Source of the DNA: Polyangiaceae bacterium
Lineage (GTDB): Bacteria; Myxococcota_A; Polyangia; Polyangiales; Polyangiaceae
NCBI GenBank assembly: GCA_020633235.1
Contig: JACKEA010000006.1
Location: 310,001 to 374,000, forward strand
Reading direction: 5' to 3'
DNA length: 64,000 nt
Below the pieces are notes generated by a model, which saw only the letters and a program-made list of their open reading frames with translations, did not search any database and was not told the DNA's origin. Numbering within the stretch: position 1 is the first letter of the stretch; each line of letters opens with the position of its first letter. A program made the position numbers and the translations under genes. Shown here piece after piece: positions 15,887 to 24,000 of the stretch.

Positions 15887-18426
15887 CGATCCAGATCCCC
15901 AAGCTCTCCCTGGTGGTGCTGGTGGGCGTGTCGGGTTCCGGCAAGTCGACCTTCGCGCGGAAGCACTTCCTGCCGACGGAAGTGCTCTCCTCCGACGTCT
16001 GCCGCGGGCTCGTCTCGGATGACGAGAACGACCAGAGTGCGACACGCGATGCGTTCGAAGTGTTGCACTACGTCCTGGCCAAGCGCCTCGCGCGGGGTCT
16101 GCTCACCGTGGTGGACGCCACCAACGTCCAGAAGGACGCTCGAAAGCCGCTGGTGGCGCTGGCGCGGGAACATCACGTCATCCCCGTGGCCGTCGTCTTG
16201 AGTCTGCCCACGAAGCTGTGCCTGGCGCGCAACGCGTCGCGTCCGGATCGCACCTTTGGCGCGCGCGTCGTCGCGCAGCAGCAGAGCCAGCTGCGCGGTT
16301 CCCTGCGAACGCTACGTCGCGAGGGCTTCCGTCACGTGACGGTGCTGTCCAGCCCGGAAGAGGTCGACGCAGCGGTCGTCGAGCGGGTGCCGTTGTGGAA
16401 CGACAAGCGCGACCAGCACGGCCCCTTCGACATCATCGGTGACGTGCACGGCTGCTTCGCGGAGCTGTGCGCGCTGCTGGAGAAGCTCGGCTACGCGGTG
16501 CGCCGCGAGACCGCCAGCGCCGAGCCGCCGCCGGGGCGCAGGGTGGTGTTCCTGGGGGACTTGGTGGACCGCGGTCCCGCCACGCCCGCCGTGCTGCGCT
16601 TGGTGATGAACATGGTCGCTGCGGGCCACGCTTTGTGCGTTCCGGGCAACCACGACGTCAAGCTGATGCGCAAGCTGCGCGGCAAGAACGTTCAGCTCAA
16701 GCACGGCCTGGCCGAGTCCGTGGCGCAGCTCGAGCCCGAGCCCGAGAGCTTCAAGACGCAAGTGGCCGACTTCATCGACGGTCTGGTGAGCCACTACGTG
16801 CTCGACGACGGCAACCTCGTGGTCGCCCACGCCGGCATGCGTGAAGCGCTGCAGGGTCGCGGCTCCGGTGGCGTGCGCGAGTTTGCGCTGTACGGCGAGA
16901 GCACCGGAGAAACGGACGAATACGGTCTGCCGATCCGCTACGACTGGGCTCAGGAGTACCGAGGCCGCGCCATGGTGGTGTACGGCCACACACCCGTCCC
17001 CACGGCGGAGTGGGTCAACCGCACGATCTGCGTCGACACCGGCTGCGTGTTCGGTGGCGCTCTCACGGCGCTTCGCTATCCGGAGAAGGAGATCGTGGAG
17101 GTGGAAGCGGAGCGGGTGTACTTCGAGCCCCAGAGGCCGCTCGCGCGCGTCCCCACTGCGCGCGAATACCCGGATCTCTTGGACATCGCCGACGTCCGTG
17201 GCAAGCGCATCGTCGACACGCGCGTCCACCACACCGTCACTTTGCGCGAGGGCCACACGGCGGCCGCGCTGGAGCTGATGAGTCGCTTTGCGGTCGATCC
17301 GCGCTGGCTGATCACCCTGCCGCCCACCATGTCGCCCTCGGAGACGGCTCCGGAGGGGCCGCTCCTCGAGCGGCCGCGGGAGGCCTTCGCCTATTTCCGG
17401 CGCCACGGGGTGGAGCAGGTGGTGTGCGAGGAGAAGCACATGGGCTCCCGCGCAGTGGTGGTCGTGTGTCGGAGCGAAGCCGCGGCGGCGCGCCGCTTCG
17501 GTGTCGCCGACGGCCGCGCGGGCGTGGTGTACACGCGCACCGGTCGTTCGTTCTTCAACGAGCCCGCGTTGGAGCGTGAGCTGATCCAGCGCGTCCAGAA
17601 CGCCGTCAGCCACGCGGGTCTGTGGTCGAGCCTGGCCACGGACTGGCTGTGTCTGGATGCCGAGCTGCTGCCGTGGTCGGCCAAGGCGCAGGCGCTCCTG
17701 CGCGAGCAGTACGCAGCCGTGGGCTCTGCCGCTGGTCGATCTCTCGACGCCGCGAGCATCGCGCTGGCCCAGGCGCGCGCACGTCTGACCGGCGAGCACG
17801 CCCAGCACCTCGAAGCCCTCCAAGCGCGGGTTGCCCAGCGAAGGGCGGCCGCCGCCGGCTTCGTGGCGGCGTATCGGCAGTACTGCTGGCCCGTGTCGTC
17901 CCTCGAAGGCGTGAAGCTCGCGCCCTTCCACCTGCTCGCCAGCGAGAGCGGCGTGCACGTGGACCGCGACCACGTGTGGCACATGGGTACCCTCGCCGCC
18001 CTCGCGGAAGCGGAGCCGTTGTTCTTGGCGACGGAGCATCGGGTCGTAGATTTGGCAGACGCGCAGAGCGAAGCCCGAGCCACGGAGTGGTGGGAGTCGC
18101 TCACGCGCGGAGGTGGCGAAGGCATGGTGGTGAAGCCGCTGGGCCTCCTCGCGCGTGGCAAGCGCGGCCTGGTGCAGCCGGCCATCAAGTGCCGGGGTCC
18201 CGAGTACCTCCGCATCATCTACGGTCCGGAGTACCTGCTGCCGGAGAACCTCGAGCGCTTGCGCCGCCGCGGCCTTGGCACCAAGCGCGCCCTCGCGCTC
18301 CGGGAGCTGGCTCTCGGCATCGAGGCGCTCTACCGGTTCGTGGAGCGCGAGCCCCTGTATCGCGTGCACGAATGCGTTTTCGGAGTGCTCGCCCTCGAAA
18401 GCGAGCCCGTGGACCCGAGGTTGTGA
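15883..18426 (+). CDS. pnkp: Pnkp polynucleotide kinase-phosphatase-ligase
   Basis: 847 residues, full length. Three domains: a 5'-OH kinase (Walker A GVSGSGKST, Lys21); a calcineurin-type 2',3' phosphatase (GDVHG, GDLVDRG, GNHD, GHTPVP blocks, ~185-420); and a ligase-type adenylyltransferase with nucleophile Lys518 in EEKHMGSR and later motifs GGEGMVVKPL and QPAIKCRG. It heals both ends of broken RNA; in the known bacterial system the ligase domain needs Hen1 for activity. The ATG overlaps the hen1 stop by four bases, which fixes the start. Confidence 0.96.
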   Translation: MTIQIPKLSLVVLVGVSGSGKSTFARKHFLPTEVLSSDVCRGLVSDDENDQSATRDAFEVLHYVLAKRLARGLLTVVDATNVQKDARKPLVALAREHHVIPVAVVLSLPTKLCLARNASRPDRTFGARVVAQQQSQLRGSLRTLRREGFRHVTVLSSPEEVDAAVVERVPLWNDKRDQHGPFDIIGDVHGCFAELCALLEKLGYAVRRETASAEPPPGRRVVFLGDLVDRGPATPAVLRLVMNMVAAGHALCVPGNHDVKLMRKLRGKNVQLKHGLAESVAQLEPEPESFKTQVADFIDGLVSHYVLDDGNLVVAHAGMREALQGRGSGGVREFALYGESTGETDEYGLPIRYDWAQEYRGRAMVVYGHTPVPTAEWVNRTICVDTGCVFGGALTALRYPEKEIVEVEAERVYFEPQRPLARVPTAREYPDLLDIADVRGKRIVDTRVHHTVTLREGHTAAALELMSRFAVDPRWLITLPPTMSPSETAPEGPLLERPREAFAYFRRHGVEQVVCEEKHMGSRAVVVVCRSEAAAARRFGVADGRAGVVYTRTGRSFFNEPALERELIQRVQNAVSHAGLWSSLATDWLCLDAELLPWSAKAQALLREQYAAVGSAAGRSLDAASIALAQARARLTGEHAQHLEALQARVAQRRAAAAGFVAAYRQYCWPVSSLEGVKLAPFHLLASESGVHVDRDHVWHMGTLAALAEAEPLFLATEHRVVDLADAQSEARATEWWESLTRGGGEGMVVKPLGLLARGKRGLVQPAIKCRGPEYLRIIYGPEYLLPENLERLRRRGLGTKRALALRELALGIEALYRFVEREPLYRVHECVFGVLALESEPVDPRL

Positions 18427-18428
18427 TC

Positions 18429-18872
18429 ATGGAGTGCATCCTGTTGATGGGCGTTCAAGCTTCGGGGAAGTCCACTTTCTTCAAGCAGCGATTCGCCGAC
18501 ACCCACGTGCGAGTGAACCTCGACATGCTGAAGACGCGTCATCGAGAGTTGCTGCTGCTGCAGGCGTGCATCGACGGCAAGACGCGGTTCGTGGTGGACA
18601 ACACCAACGCCACGCGTGACGCTCGCTCTCGATACATCTCGAGGGCAACGGCGGCGGGTTTCGCGGTGCGCGGCTACTACTTCCAGTCGCAGGTGGCGGC
18701 GTGCCTGGCGCGGAACCAAGCGCGTGAAGCGGCGGTTCCAGCCTCCGCAATCCGGGGCACCCGCCGGCGCCTCGAGCTGCCGTCGCCGGAAGAAGGGTTC
18801 CGGCAGTTGTTCTACGTCCGCGCGGCGGATGGCGCTTTCTTGGTGGAGGAGTGGTGCGATGAAGTTCGATGA
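18429..18872 (+). CDS. Small P-loop polynucleotide-kinase-like ATPase
   Basis: 147 residues: an AAA_33/T4-Pnk-like kinase with Walker A GVQASGKST (Lys14), a LDML motif and VVDNTNATRDARSRY, close to the Pnkp kinase domain in pattern. It starts two bases after the pnkp stop and overlaps the Thg1-like start by 14 bases, so it belongs to the operon. A second 5' kinase beside Pnkp could act on other RNA ends or feed the Thg1-like enzyme, which needs an activated 5' end. That role is inferred; the kinase fold is seen. Confidence 0.85.
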   Translation: MECILLMGVQASGKSTFFKQRFADTHVRVNLDMLKTRHRELLLLQACIDGKTRFVVDNTNATRDARSRYISRATAAGFAVRGYYFQSQVAACLARNQAREAAVPASAIRGTRRRLELPSPEEGFRQLFYVRAADGAFLVEEWCDEVR

Positions 18873-19644
18873 GATCGATGCCAAGCTGCGGGTGTTCGAG
18901 ACCTCCCACGACCACTGCGTGCTGCCGGGAGTGTTCATGGTGGCGCGCCTCGATGGTCGCGGTTTCACGCGCCTGACGAAGGAAGTCCTCGATCTCGAGC
19001 GCCCCTTCGACGTCCGCTTTCGCGACGCCATGCTCGCGACGGTGGAGCACTTGATGTCGTGCGGTTTCCGCGTGGTCTACGGCTACAGCGAGAGTGACGA
19101 GATCTCCCTTCTCTTCCACCTCGACGAGAACGCGTTCGGTCGCAAGCTCCGTAAGCTCCACTCCGTGCTGGCGGGGGAGGCCAGCGCCAAGCTGAGCCTC
19201 ACCCTCGGGCGGCTGGCTGCCATGGATTGTCGCATCTCCCAGCTGCCCACGGAGAAGTTGGTCGTGGACTATTTTCGTTGGCGCCAGGCGGACGCGCACC
19301 GCAACGCCCTCAGTGCGCACTGCTACTGGGCGCTTCGAAGGGAAGGGCTCTCCGCCGCGCAAGCGACGAGCCGGCTCAGGAGCCTGACCGTCGCGGACAA
19401 GAACGAGCTGCTCCTCCAGCGGGGCGTTCGCTTCGACGCGCTGCCCGCGTGGCAGAAGCGGGGCGTGGGCGCGTACTTCGAGCGGGTGACACGCGCCGGA
19501 GTGAATCCCAAGACCGGGGAGACCACGACGGCGCGCCGCCGCGTGCTCGCGATCGATGCCGAGCTGCCCTTTGGTGCAGACTACGACGCGTTCGTGGAGG
19601 GACGGGTGCGCGACGCTCGCGCCGAGGACGAACCTGGGACGTGA
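18859..19644 (+). CDS. Thg1-like 3'-5' RNA polymerase (tRNA-His guanylyltransferase family)
   Basis: 261 residues. Catalytic block ARLDGRGFTRLT (Asp32) and second metal block YSESDEISLLF (Asp80, Glu81); HRNALSAHCYWALRREG is also typical of the family. Thg1-like proteins add nucleotides to RNA 5' ends in the 3'-5' direction; bacterial members repair 5'-truncated tRNAs in vitro. Its place after Hen1 and Pnkp suggests tRNA 5'-end repair. The ATG at 18859 overlaps the preceding kinase by 14 bases. The last ~18 codons and stop are duplicated directly downstream (19588-19705). Convergent with an AraC gene. Confidence 0.92.
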   Translation: MKFDEIDAKLRVFETSHDHCVLPGVFMVARLDGRGFTRLTKEVLDLERPFDVRFRDAMLATVEHLMSCGFRVVYGYSESDEISLLFHLDENAFGRKLRKLHSVLAGEASAKLSLTLGRLAAMDCRISQLPTEKLVVDYFRWRQADAHRNALSAHCYWALRREGLSAAQATSRLRSLTVADKNELLLQRGVRFDALPAWQKRGVGAYFERVTRAGVNPKTGETTTARRRVLAIDAELPFGADYDAFVEGRVRDARAEDEPGT

Positions 19645-19705
19645 CGTGCGTTCGTGGAGGGACGGGCGCGCGACGCTCGCGCCGAGGACGAACCTGGGAC
19701 GTGAC
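19588..19705. repeat. Tandem repeat: two 58-base copies, period 60
   Basis: 19588-19645 and 19648-19705 match at all but one position (GTG/GCG near 19608). The first copy holds the last codons and stop of the Thg1-like gene; the second is untranslated. Confidence 0.95.
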
Positions 19706-19712
19706 CGGCGGC

Positions 19713-19800
19713 CGCGAGGTTCCGCGCCGGAGCGACAATCCCTGGAGCGTCAGGCAGGGCTCTTGTCGATTCTTGTTGGTGCGGCGCGATGCCCGTCGCG
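19713..19800. repeat. Dispersed hairpin repeat, arms in B-A order (copy 6)
   Basis: Arm B (CGCGAGGTTCCGCGCCGG then AGCGACAA, 19713-19738) and arm A (TTGTTGGTGCGGCGCGATG then CCCGTCGCG, 19773-19800), between the convergent Thg1-like and AraC genes. Confidence 0.7.
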
Positions 19801-19839
19801 GTCGTGCCCGCAGTTTGCGGCTGCGAGCACGACACGTCG

Positions 19840-20832
19840 CTACACGCTCACGGCAGTGCGCGTGGAGCGGCGGTACGCCCCCGGCGCTTGGCCGATCCAG
19901 CGCTTGAACGCCTTGCTGAAGGCCGCTTCGCTGCCGTAGCCCGCCCGCTCTGCGGCTTCTGCCACGGCGGCGCCGTCCCGCAAGAGCGCGGACGCCTGCT
20001 GCATGCGCATGCGGGTGACGTAGTGCAGCGGCGGCTCGCCCACGAGGCTGGTGAAGCGATCCGCGAAGGCGGAGCGCGACATGCCCACGCGGCGCGCCAA
20101 GGTGGCCACCGTCCACGCGCCCTCTGGGTTCTGATGAATCAGGCTCAGCGCCGAAGCGATGTGCGGCTCACTCAAGCCGCGCAGCCAGCCGGACTCCTTG
20201 CCCAAGTTCTCCGTGAGGTGCGTGCGCGCCACTTGCACGAACAGCACGGTGGCGAGCAGTCGGATCACGGCTTGCCCGCCCGGACGCTCGGAGCCGAGCT
20301 CGTGGGCCATGAAGCTCAACATGGGCTCGAGCCAGGGGGCGGCGCGACCGTGCTCGCCCCGGCTGACGATCAGGTTCGGCAAGATGCCGACGACGGGGTT
20401 CTCGCTCGCTGCTTCGAGCTCCAGGGCGCCGCCCACCAGGGTGCAGCCCGGGCCGGGGCCGCCGAAGCGCACCGGATCCGAGCCGCAGCCCGCGATCAGC
20501 GCCTGGAGCGACGTGGCCTCGGTGGTGAGCGCGTCCCGGAGCACGTGTCCGCTACCGTGAGGGAAGACGCACAAGTCCCCCTTGCCCAGGGGAATGGCGT
20601 CGGGCTGACCATCGACCTCGAGGAGCGCTGCGCCGTCCAGGATGGCGATGAAGGAGGTCTTCTCGTGGGGTTCCACCGCTACGCCCCAGGGCGCGCCGAG
20701 CTCCATCTTGCCGTAGCACACGGAGCTGACCCGCACGGTTTGCAGCACGTCGGCCAAGACCGTGGACGCGGGATCCACGGCGCGGACGTGTTCGATGGGT
20801 TGGGGATAGAAAGCCGAGAGTGCCGCTGTCAT
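19840..20832 (-). CDS. AraC-family transcriptional regulator with cupin domain
   Basis: 330 residues. The N-terminal ~200 residues are a cupin-type sensor as in AraC regulators of the cupin_6 kind (EPHEKTSFIAILDGAALLEVDG). The C-terminal AraC/XylS domain has both helix-turn-helix units; the second reads VAEAAERAGYGSEAAFSKAFKRWIG. Its start overlaps the stop of the upstream TetR gene (ATGA, 20829-20832), so the two regulators are probably co-translated. No enzyme gene lies in the same operon; its target is unknown. Confidence 0.9.
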   Translation of the reverse strand: MTAALSAFYPQPIEHVRAVDPASTVLADVLQTVRVSSVCYGKMELGAPWGVAVEPHEKTSFIAILDGAALLEVDGQPDAIPLGKGDLCVFPHGSGHVLRDALTTEATSLQALIAGCGSDPVRFGGPGPGCTLVGGALELEAASENPVVGILPNLIVSRGEHGRAAPWLEPMLSFMAHELGSERPGGQAVIRLLATVLFVQVARTHLTENLGKESGWLRGLSEPHIASALSLIHQNPEGAWTVATLARRVGMSRSAFADRFTSLVGEPPLHYVTRMRMQQASALLRDGAAVAEAAERAGYGSEAAFSKAFKRWIGQAPGAYRRSTRTAVSV

Positions 20833-21494
20833 GTTGCTTTCTCCTCACGAGCTGCTGGGCGGGTGGATAGGCCCGGCGCGGCGGCCAGGCGGCGCATGCA
20901 ATCGAAGTTGACGTTCTTGAAGCGCGCGAGCTCTTCCGACGTGGGCACTCGATCAGCTGGCAACATGGCGAGACCGACCGCCAGCTTGGCCCCTTGCAGG
21001 ATCGTCATGAGCGCCTCCACGTCGATGTCCGAACGAACGGCTCCGAGCTCCTGCCCTCGGCGATAGAGCGCGGTCAGATGCTCCCGCACTTCCTTCATGA
21101 AGGGACCGAGGCGATCCACGAGGTCGGGGTTGCGAGCGAGGGCGACGCTGAGGCGCGCCAGTAGATCTCCACGCACCGGAGATCCTTCCAGCTCTGCGGT
21201 CGCGCGCGCGTTGAGCTGCTCCATCTCGTTCCAGAACTGGTCGGCGGACGATGGGATGGGGAGTGCGGTGAGGCTGGCGATCCACGCGGCCCCCGCCTTG
21301 GCGATCACGGCCGCAGCGAGATCCGCCTTGTCGTCGAAGTAGTAGTAGAACGCGCCCTTGCTCAGGCCGGCCCCGGCCAGGATGCGATTGATGGACGCAC
21401 CGTCGTAGCCATGCTCGGCGAACTCCTGAGTGGCCACCTCCAAGAGGGCGTTGCGTTTCTCCGGGGCAGCACGTTCGAATCGGGGACGGGGCAT
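20829..21494 (-). CDS. TetR-family transcriptional repressor
   Basis: 221 residues from the ATG at 21494; a longer frame upstream is not protein-like and crosses the operator. The helix-turn-helix is INRILAGAGLSKGAFYYYFDDKADL, then an all-helical ligand domain. First gene of a two-regulator operon with the AraC gene. A 16-base inverted repeat 14 bases upstream of the start suggests autorepression. The inducer is unknown. Confidence 0.9.
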   Translation of the reverse strand: MPRPRFERAAPEKRNALLEVATQEFAEHGYDGASINRILAGAGLSKGAFYYYFDDKADLAAAVIAKAGAAWIASLTALPIPSSADQFWNEMEQLNARATAELEGSPVRGDLLARLSVALARNPDLVDRLGPFMKEVREHLTALYRRGQELGAVRSDIDVEALMTILQGAKLAVGLAMLPADRVPTSEELARFKNVNFDCMRRLAAAPGLSTRPAAREEKAT

Positions 21495-21507
21495 CGGACC
21501 AGGGGCA

Positions 21508-21523
21508 CAGACCAGGTGGTCTG
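21508..21523. promoter_or_regulatory. Probable TetR operator
   Basis: CAGACCA-GG-TGGTCTG: 7-base arms, perfectly inverted, 14 bases upstream of the TetR start. Position fits autoregulation; binding is inferred. Confidence 0.6.
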
Positions 21524-21662
21524 TTCGCGTAGTCTGTACCATGAGGTCTAGCCGATGCAAGCTCGTTCTCCGGCTGTGGGTGCCCAGAGGTCGGGGAATC
21601 GTTTACCGAAATCCTGGGGATTCCAGCGCCAATGACGATGCAGCGAAGTCCTGCGTGACATG

Positions 21663-22412
21663 TCAGCGCCGGATCACTGCCCCGCCAGAGAGGTCGATGA
21701 TGGCGCCTGTGATCCATGCGCTCTGGTCGCTGGCGAGAAACAGCGCGGCATCGGCGACGTCTTCGGGGGTTCCCAGGCGGGCCAAGGGATGGGCGTCCGC
21801 CAGCGAAGCCCGCACGTTCTCCGGGATACGCTCACGGTTCCGCGCGGTGAGGATGGTTTCCGGCGCAATGCAGTTCACGCGCACACCGTGGGGCCCTGCA
21901 CGCAGCGCGAGATCTTGTGTCAGTTGTTCGAGCCCAGCCTTGGCTGCGGCGTATCCCAGTGGGTTTTTCACGTGGGGTCGGCGCGCCGAGGCGGATGAGA
22001 TCGTGATCACGGCGCCGCGGCCACGCTGCTGCATTCCGGGCAGGAACGTCTTCAACGTGAGGAAGGCCGAGGTGAGATTGCCGCTCACCGCCGCGTGCCA
22101 CCCCGCCTCCGTGGCATCTTCGATGCCGCAGGGGGGCTCGAAGGAGCCGCCCGCGTTCACCACCAACACCTCCACCGGGCCGAGCTCCGACTCGATGGCG
22201 GCGCGCATGCGCTCGAGCTCGTCGGCGTGGGTCACGTCCGCGGTGAAGGCGCGAGCGCCCGGGATCTCCGCCTGCGTGCGTGCCAGTGCGTCTGCGTCTC
22301 TGCCATGCAGCGCGACGCGAGCCCCAGCATCGCCAAACCGCTTGGCGATCGCTGCGCCGATGCCCCGCGAGCTTCCCGTGACCAAGGCGACGCGACCTGC
22401 CAGCGCGCTCAT
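21663..22412 (-). CDS. Short-chain dehydrogenase/reductase
   Basis: 249 residues. Classical SDR: cofactor motif TGSSRGIG near the N-terminus, NAGG, catalytic Ser in ISSASARRP and YAAAK, ending in the common WITGAIIDLSGG block. NAD(P)-dependent oxidoreductase of unknown substrate. The start overlaps the stop of the upstream small membrane protein (22409-22412), so they form one operon, controlled from the promoter with the TATACA/TGTATA operator by the divergent TetR (inference). Confidence 0.9.
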   Translation of the reverse strand: MSALAGRVALVTGSSRGIGAAIAKRFGDAGARVALHGRDADALARTQAEIPGARAFTADVTHADELERMRAAIESELGPVEVLVVNAGGSFEPPCGIEDATEAGWHAAVSGNLTSAFLTLKTFLPGMQQRGRGAVITISSASARRPHVKNPLGYAAAKAGLEQLTQDLALRAGPHGVRVNCIAPETILTARNRERIPENVRASLADAHPLARLGTPEDVADAALFLASDQSAWITGAIIDLSGGAVIRR

Positions 22413-22786
22413 TGAAACACCATGCACAGCACCGTGATCGCCAAGAGCCCAGCGGCGATGCGATGGCCAAGGGCCGCGCGCGCTCGCGCTCGCTCTTCCT
22501 GGTCGATTGCAGTTCGTACCCGACCGACGACCAACGCCTGCACGATTGCCGCGATCACGGCTGCCAACGCGCCGAGCCCCAGCACCGTGTGCCCCCCGCT
22601 GGTTCCGAACATCTGAGCCCACAGGTAGGCCCCGGCGACCACGGTGACCGCGGCAGCACCCATTTGCGCGCCGAACAGCTCCGCCGCCCCTTTGCCTGCG
22701 TTGCGCGCCAGGGTGAACGTGGACCCGGCCCAGAAGGTCGCGCTCAGCACGTGCAATCCCAAGGCGAGATAGATGACGATGGCCAT
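22409..22786 (-). CDS. Small four-helix membrane protein
   Basis: 125 residues with four hydrophobic segments. The first (IYLALGLHVLSATFWAGS) resembles the start of CopD/DUF-type membrane proteins with a conserved His-Val-x-x-x-x-Trp pattern. GAGGAGG lies five bases before the ATG at 22786, which decides the start over a longer frame. First gene of an operon with the SDR. Function unknown. Confidence 0.8.
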   Translation of the reverse strand: MAIVIYLALGLHVLSATFWAGSTFTLARNAGKGAAELFGAQMGAAAVTVVAGAYLWAQMFGTSGGHTVLGLGALAAVIAAIVQALVVGRVRTAIDQEERARARAALGHRIAAGLLAITVLCMVFQ

Positions 22787-22806
22787 GGTTTCCTCCTCGG
22801 GGATCG

Positions 22807-22834
22807 TATTTAGATATACAATCTGTATAGTCAA
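22807..22834 (-). promoter_or_regulatory. Sigma-70-type promoter of the membrane protein-SDR operon
   Basis: Minus strand TTGACT (22829-22834), 16 bases, TAAATA (22807-22812). The TetR-like operator fills the spacer. Confidence 0.55.
22815..22829. promoter_or_regulatory. Probable TetR operator
   Basis: TATACA-ATC-TGTATA, perfect inverted repeat between the divergent TetR and membrane protein genes, lying in the -35/-10 spacer. Confidence 0.6.
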
Positions 22835-23454
22835 TGGCTGAGCCCAGAAAAAAGACGAAACGGCCGTATCGCAGCGAGAAGCGCGATGCGGCGCGGGAGG
22901 CCACCCGAGCGGCCATCGTGTCCGCGGCGGGCCAGCTGCTGCGGGATGAGGGGTGGCAGAGCTTCTCGCTGGACGCGGTGGCGCGCGCTGCGGGCGTGAC
23001 TCGCCTTACCGTCTACAACCAGTTCGGTGGCCGTCGCCCGCTGCTGGAGGCGGTGTTCGACGCACAAGCGCTACGCGGCGGCCTGACGGACTTGGTCGCT
23101 GCAATGCAGATGTCGGATCCGCGAGCGGCCCTCGTGCGGGTGGTGCGGACGTTCTGCAGGTTCTGGTCGGGGGCCGGACCGATGCACGGGGTCATGGCCG
23201 CTGCGATGGCGGACAGCGAGCTCGCTCAGGCCATCGCCCAGCGCAACGAGCGTCGCCGACAGTTGTTGGAAAGACTCGTCGAGCGCATGCCGGACGTCCC
23301 CAAGAAGCGCACGCCGGTGCTGGTGGACACGCTGTTCGCCCTCACGAGCTTTGCGTTCTACCAGGAGCTCGCTACGTCACGTCTCGGCGCCGAGAAGGCC
23401 TGCGGCACCGTGGTCGATCTCGTGGTCGCCACCCTCGAGCGCGCTACGGGATAG
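22834..23454 (+). CDS. TetR-family transcriptional repressor
   Basis: 206 residues. A basic N-terminal arm (EPRKKTKRPYRSEKRDAAR) precedes the helix-turn-helix LDAVARAAGVTRLTVYNQFGG; the rest is a helical ligand-binding domain. Divergent from the membrane protein-SDR operon, with only 47 bases between starts holding an inverted repeat, the usual layout of a TetR repressor and its target. Its own leader is very short: the operator ends four bases before the ATG, so it likely represses itself too. Confidence 0.9.
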   Translation: MAEPRKKTKRPYRSEKRDAAREATRAAIVSAAGQLLRDEGWQSFSLDAVARAAGVTRLTVYNQFGGRRPLLEAVFDAQALRGGLTDLVAAMQMSDPRAALVRVVRTFCRFWSGAGPMHGVMAAAMADSELAQAIAQRNERRRQLLERLVERMPDVPKKRTPVLVDTLFALTSFAFYQELATSRLGAEKACGTVVDLVVATLERATG

Positions 23455-23886
23455 TCAGCCGCACTTGTCCTTCAAGCATTGCTTGAAGGCGGCGCACGTC
23501 GCGTGCTCCGCGGCGCAACCGAACAGGGCGTTCGTGTACGTGGTGGTGGCCTTGGTGGTGTCGCACGCCGCAACGCAGGAGCTTCGGACGTCCGCGTAGG
23601 GGTTCGCGCAGCCGTCGTTCTTCTCGAAGTCCACGAAGTGGGTGCACGCCGTGGAGCAATCGACGGACCCGTAGGGGTTTTGGGTAGCGCTGCAAACGTC
23701 GGCGCCGCCGGCAGCGCCTCCCAAACCGCCGCCGGCGACGCCACCCGTCGCCCCTCCTGCCCCGGAGCCGCTCGCTCCGCCCGAAGTCGATCCAGCGCTG
23801 CCTCCGCTGCCGCTGTCGTCGTCGCTTCCGCAGGCGCCAAGCCCCACGACGAGCGCGGCTGCCCCACAGAACCAGATCGACTTCAT
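23455..23886 (-). CDS. Cys-rich lipoprotein with Gly/Ser spacer
   Basis: 143 residues. Signal peptide with lipobox LGAC, then ~40 residues of Gly/Ser/Ala (GGASGSGAGGATGGVAGG type), then a compact ~80-residue domain with eight cysteines in regular spacing, ending KQCLKDKCG. The spacer probably lifts the domain off the outer membrane. No function known. Stop lies next to the TetR stop. Confidence 0.8.
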   Translation of the reverse strand: MKSIWFCGAAALVVGLGACGSDDDSGSGGSAGSTSGGASGSGAGGATGGVAGGGLGGAAGGADVCSATQNPYGSVDCSTACTHFVDFEKNDGCANPYADVRSSCVAACDTTKATTTYTNALFGCAAEHATCAAFKQCLKDKCG

Positions 23887-23972
23887 GCTCAGCTCAATAC
23901 GTTCTGGCGTGACGGCGCCTTCCTCACGTCAGTCCACTAACGGCAACGTGCACGACGCACGAGGAATTTCGC

Positions 23973-23986
23973 GGCACACGTCTTGC
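23973..23986 (+). promoter_or_regulatory. Sigma-54-like promoter with almost no leader
   Basis: GGCAC-ACGTC-TTGC, exact in both halves, ends 14 bases before the ATG at 24001; predicted transcript start about three bases before the start codon. Confidence 0.6.
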
Positions 23987-24000
23987 CTGATGCGCGCCCC

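Noticed and set aside
16312..18369. Long minus-strand frame opposite pnkp
   Set aside because: Pnkp on the plus strand has all three domains; the minus frame is His/Arg-rich shadow.
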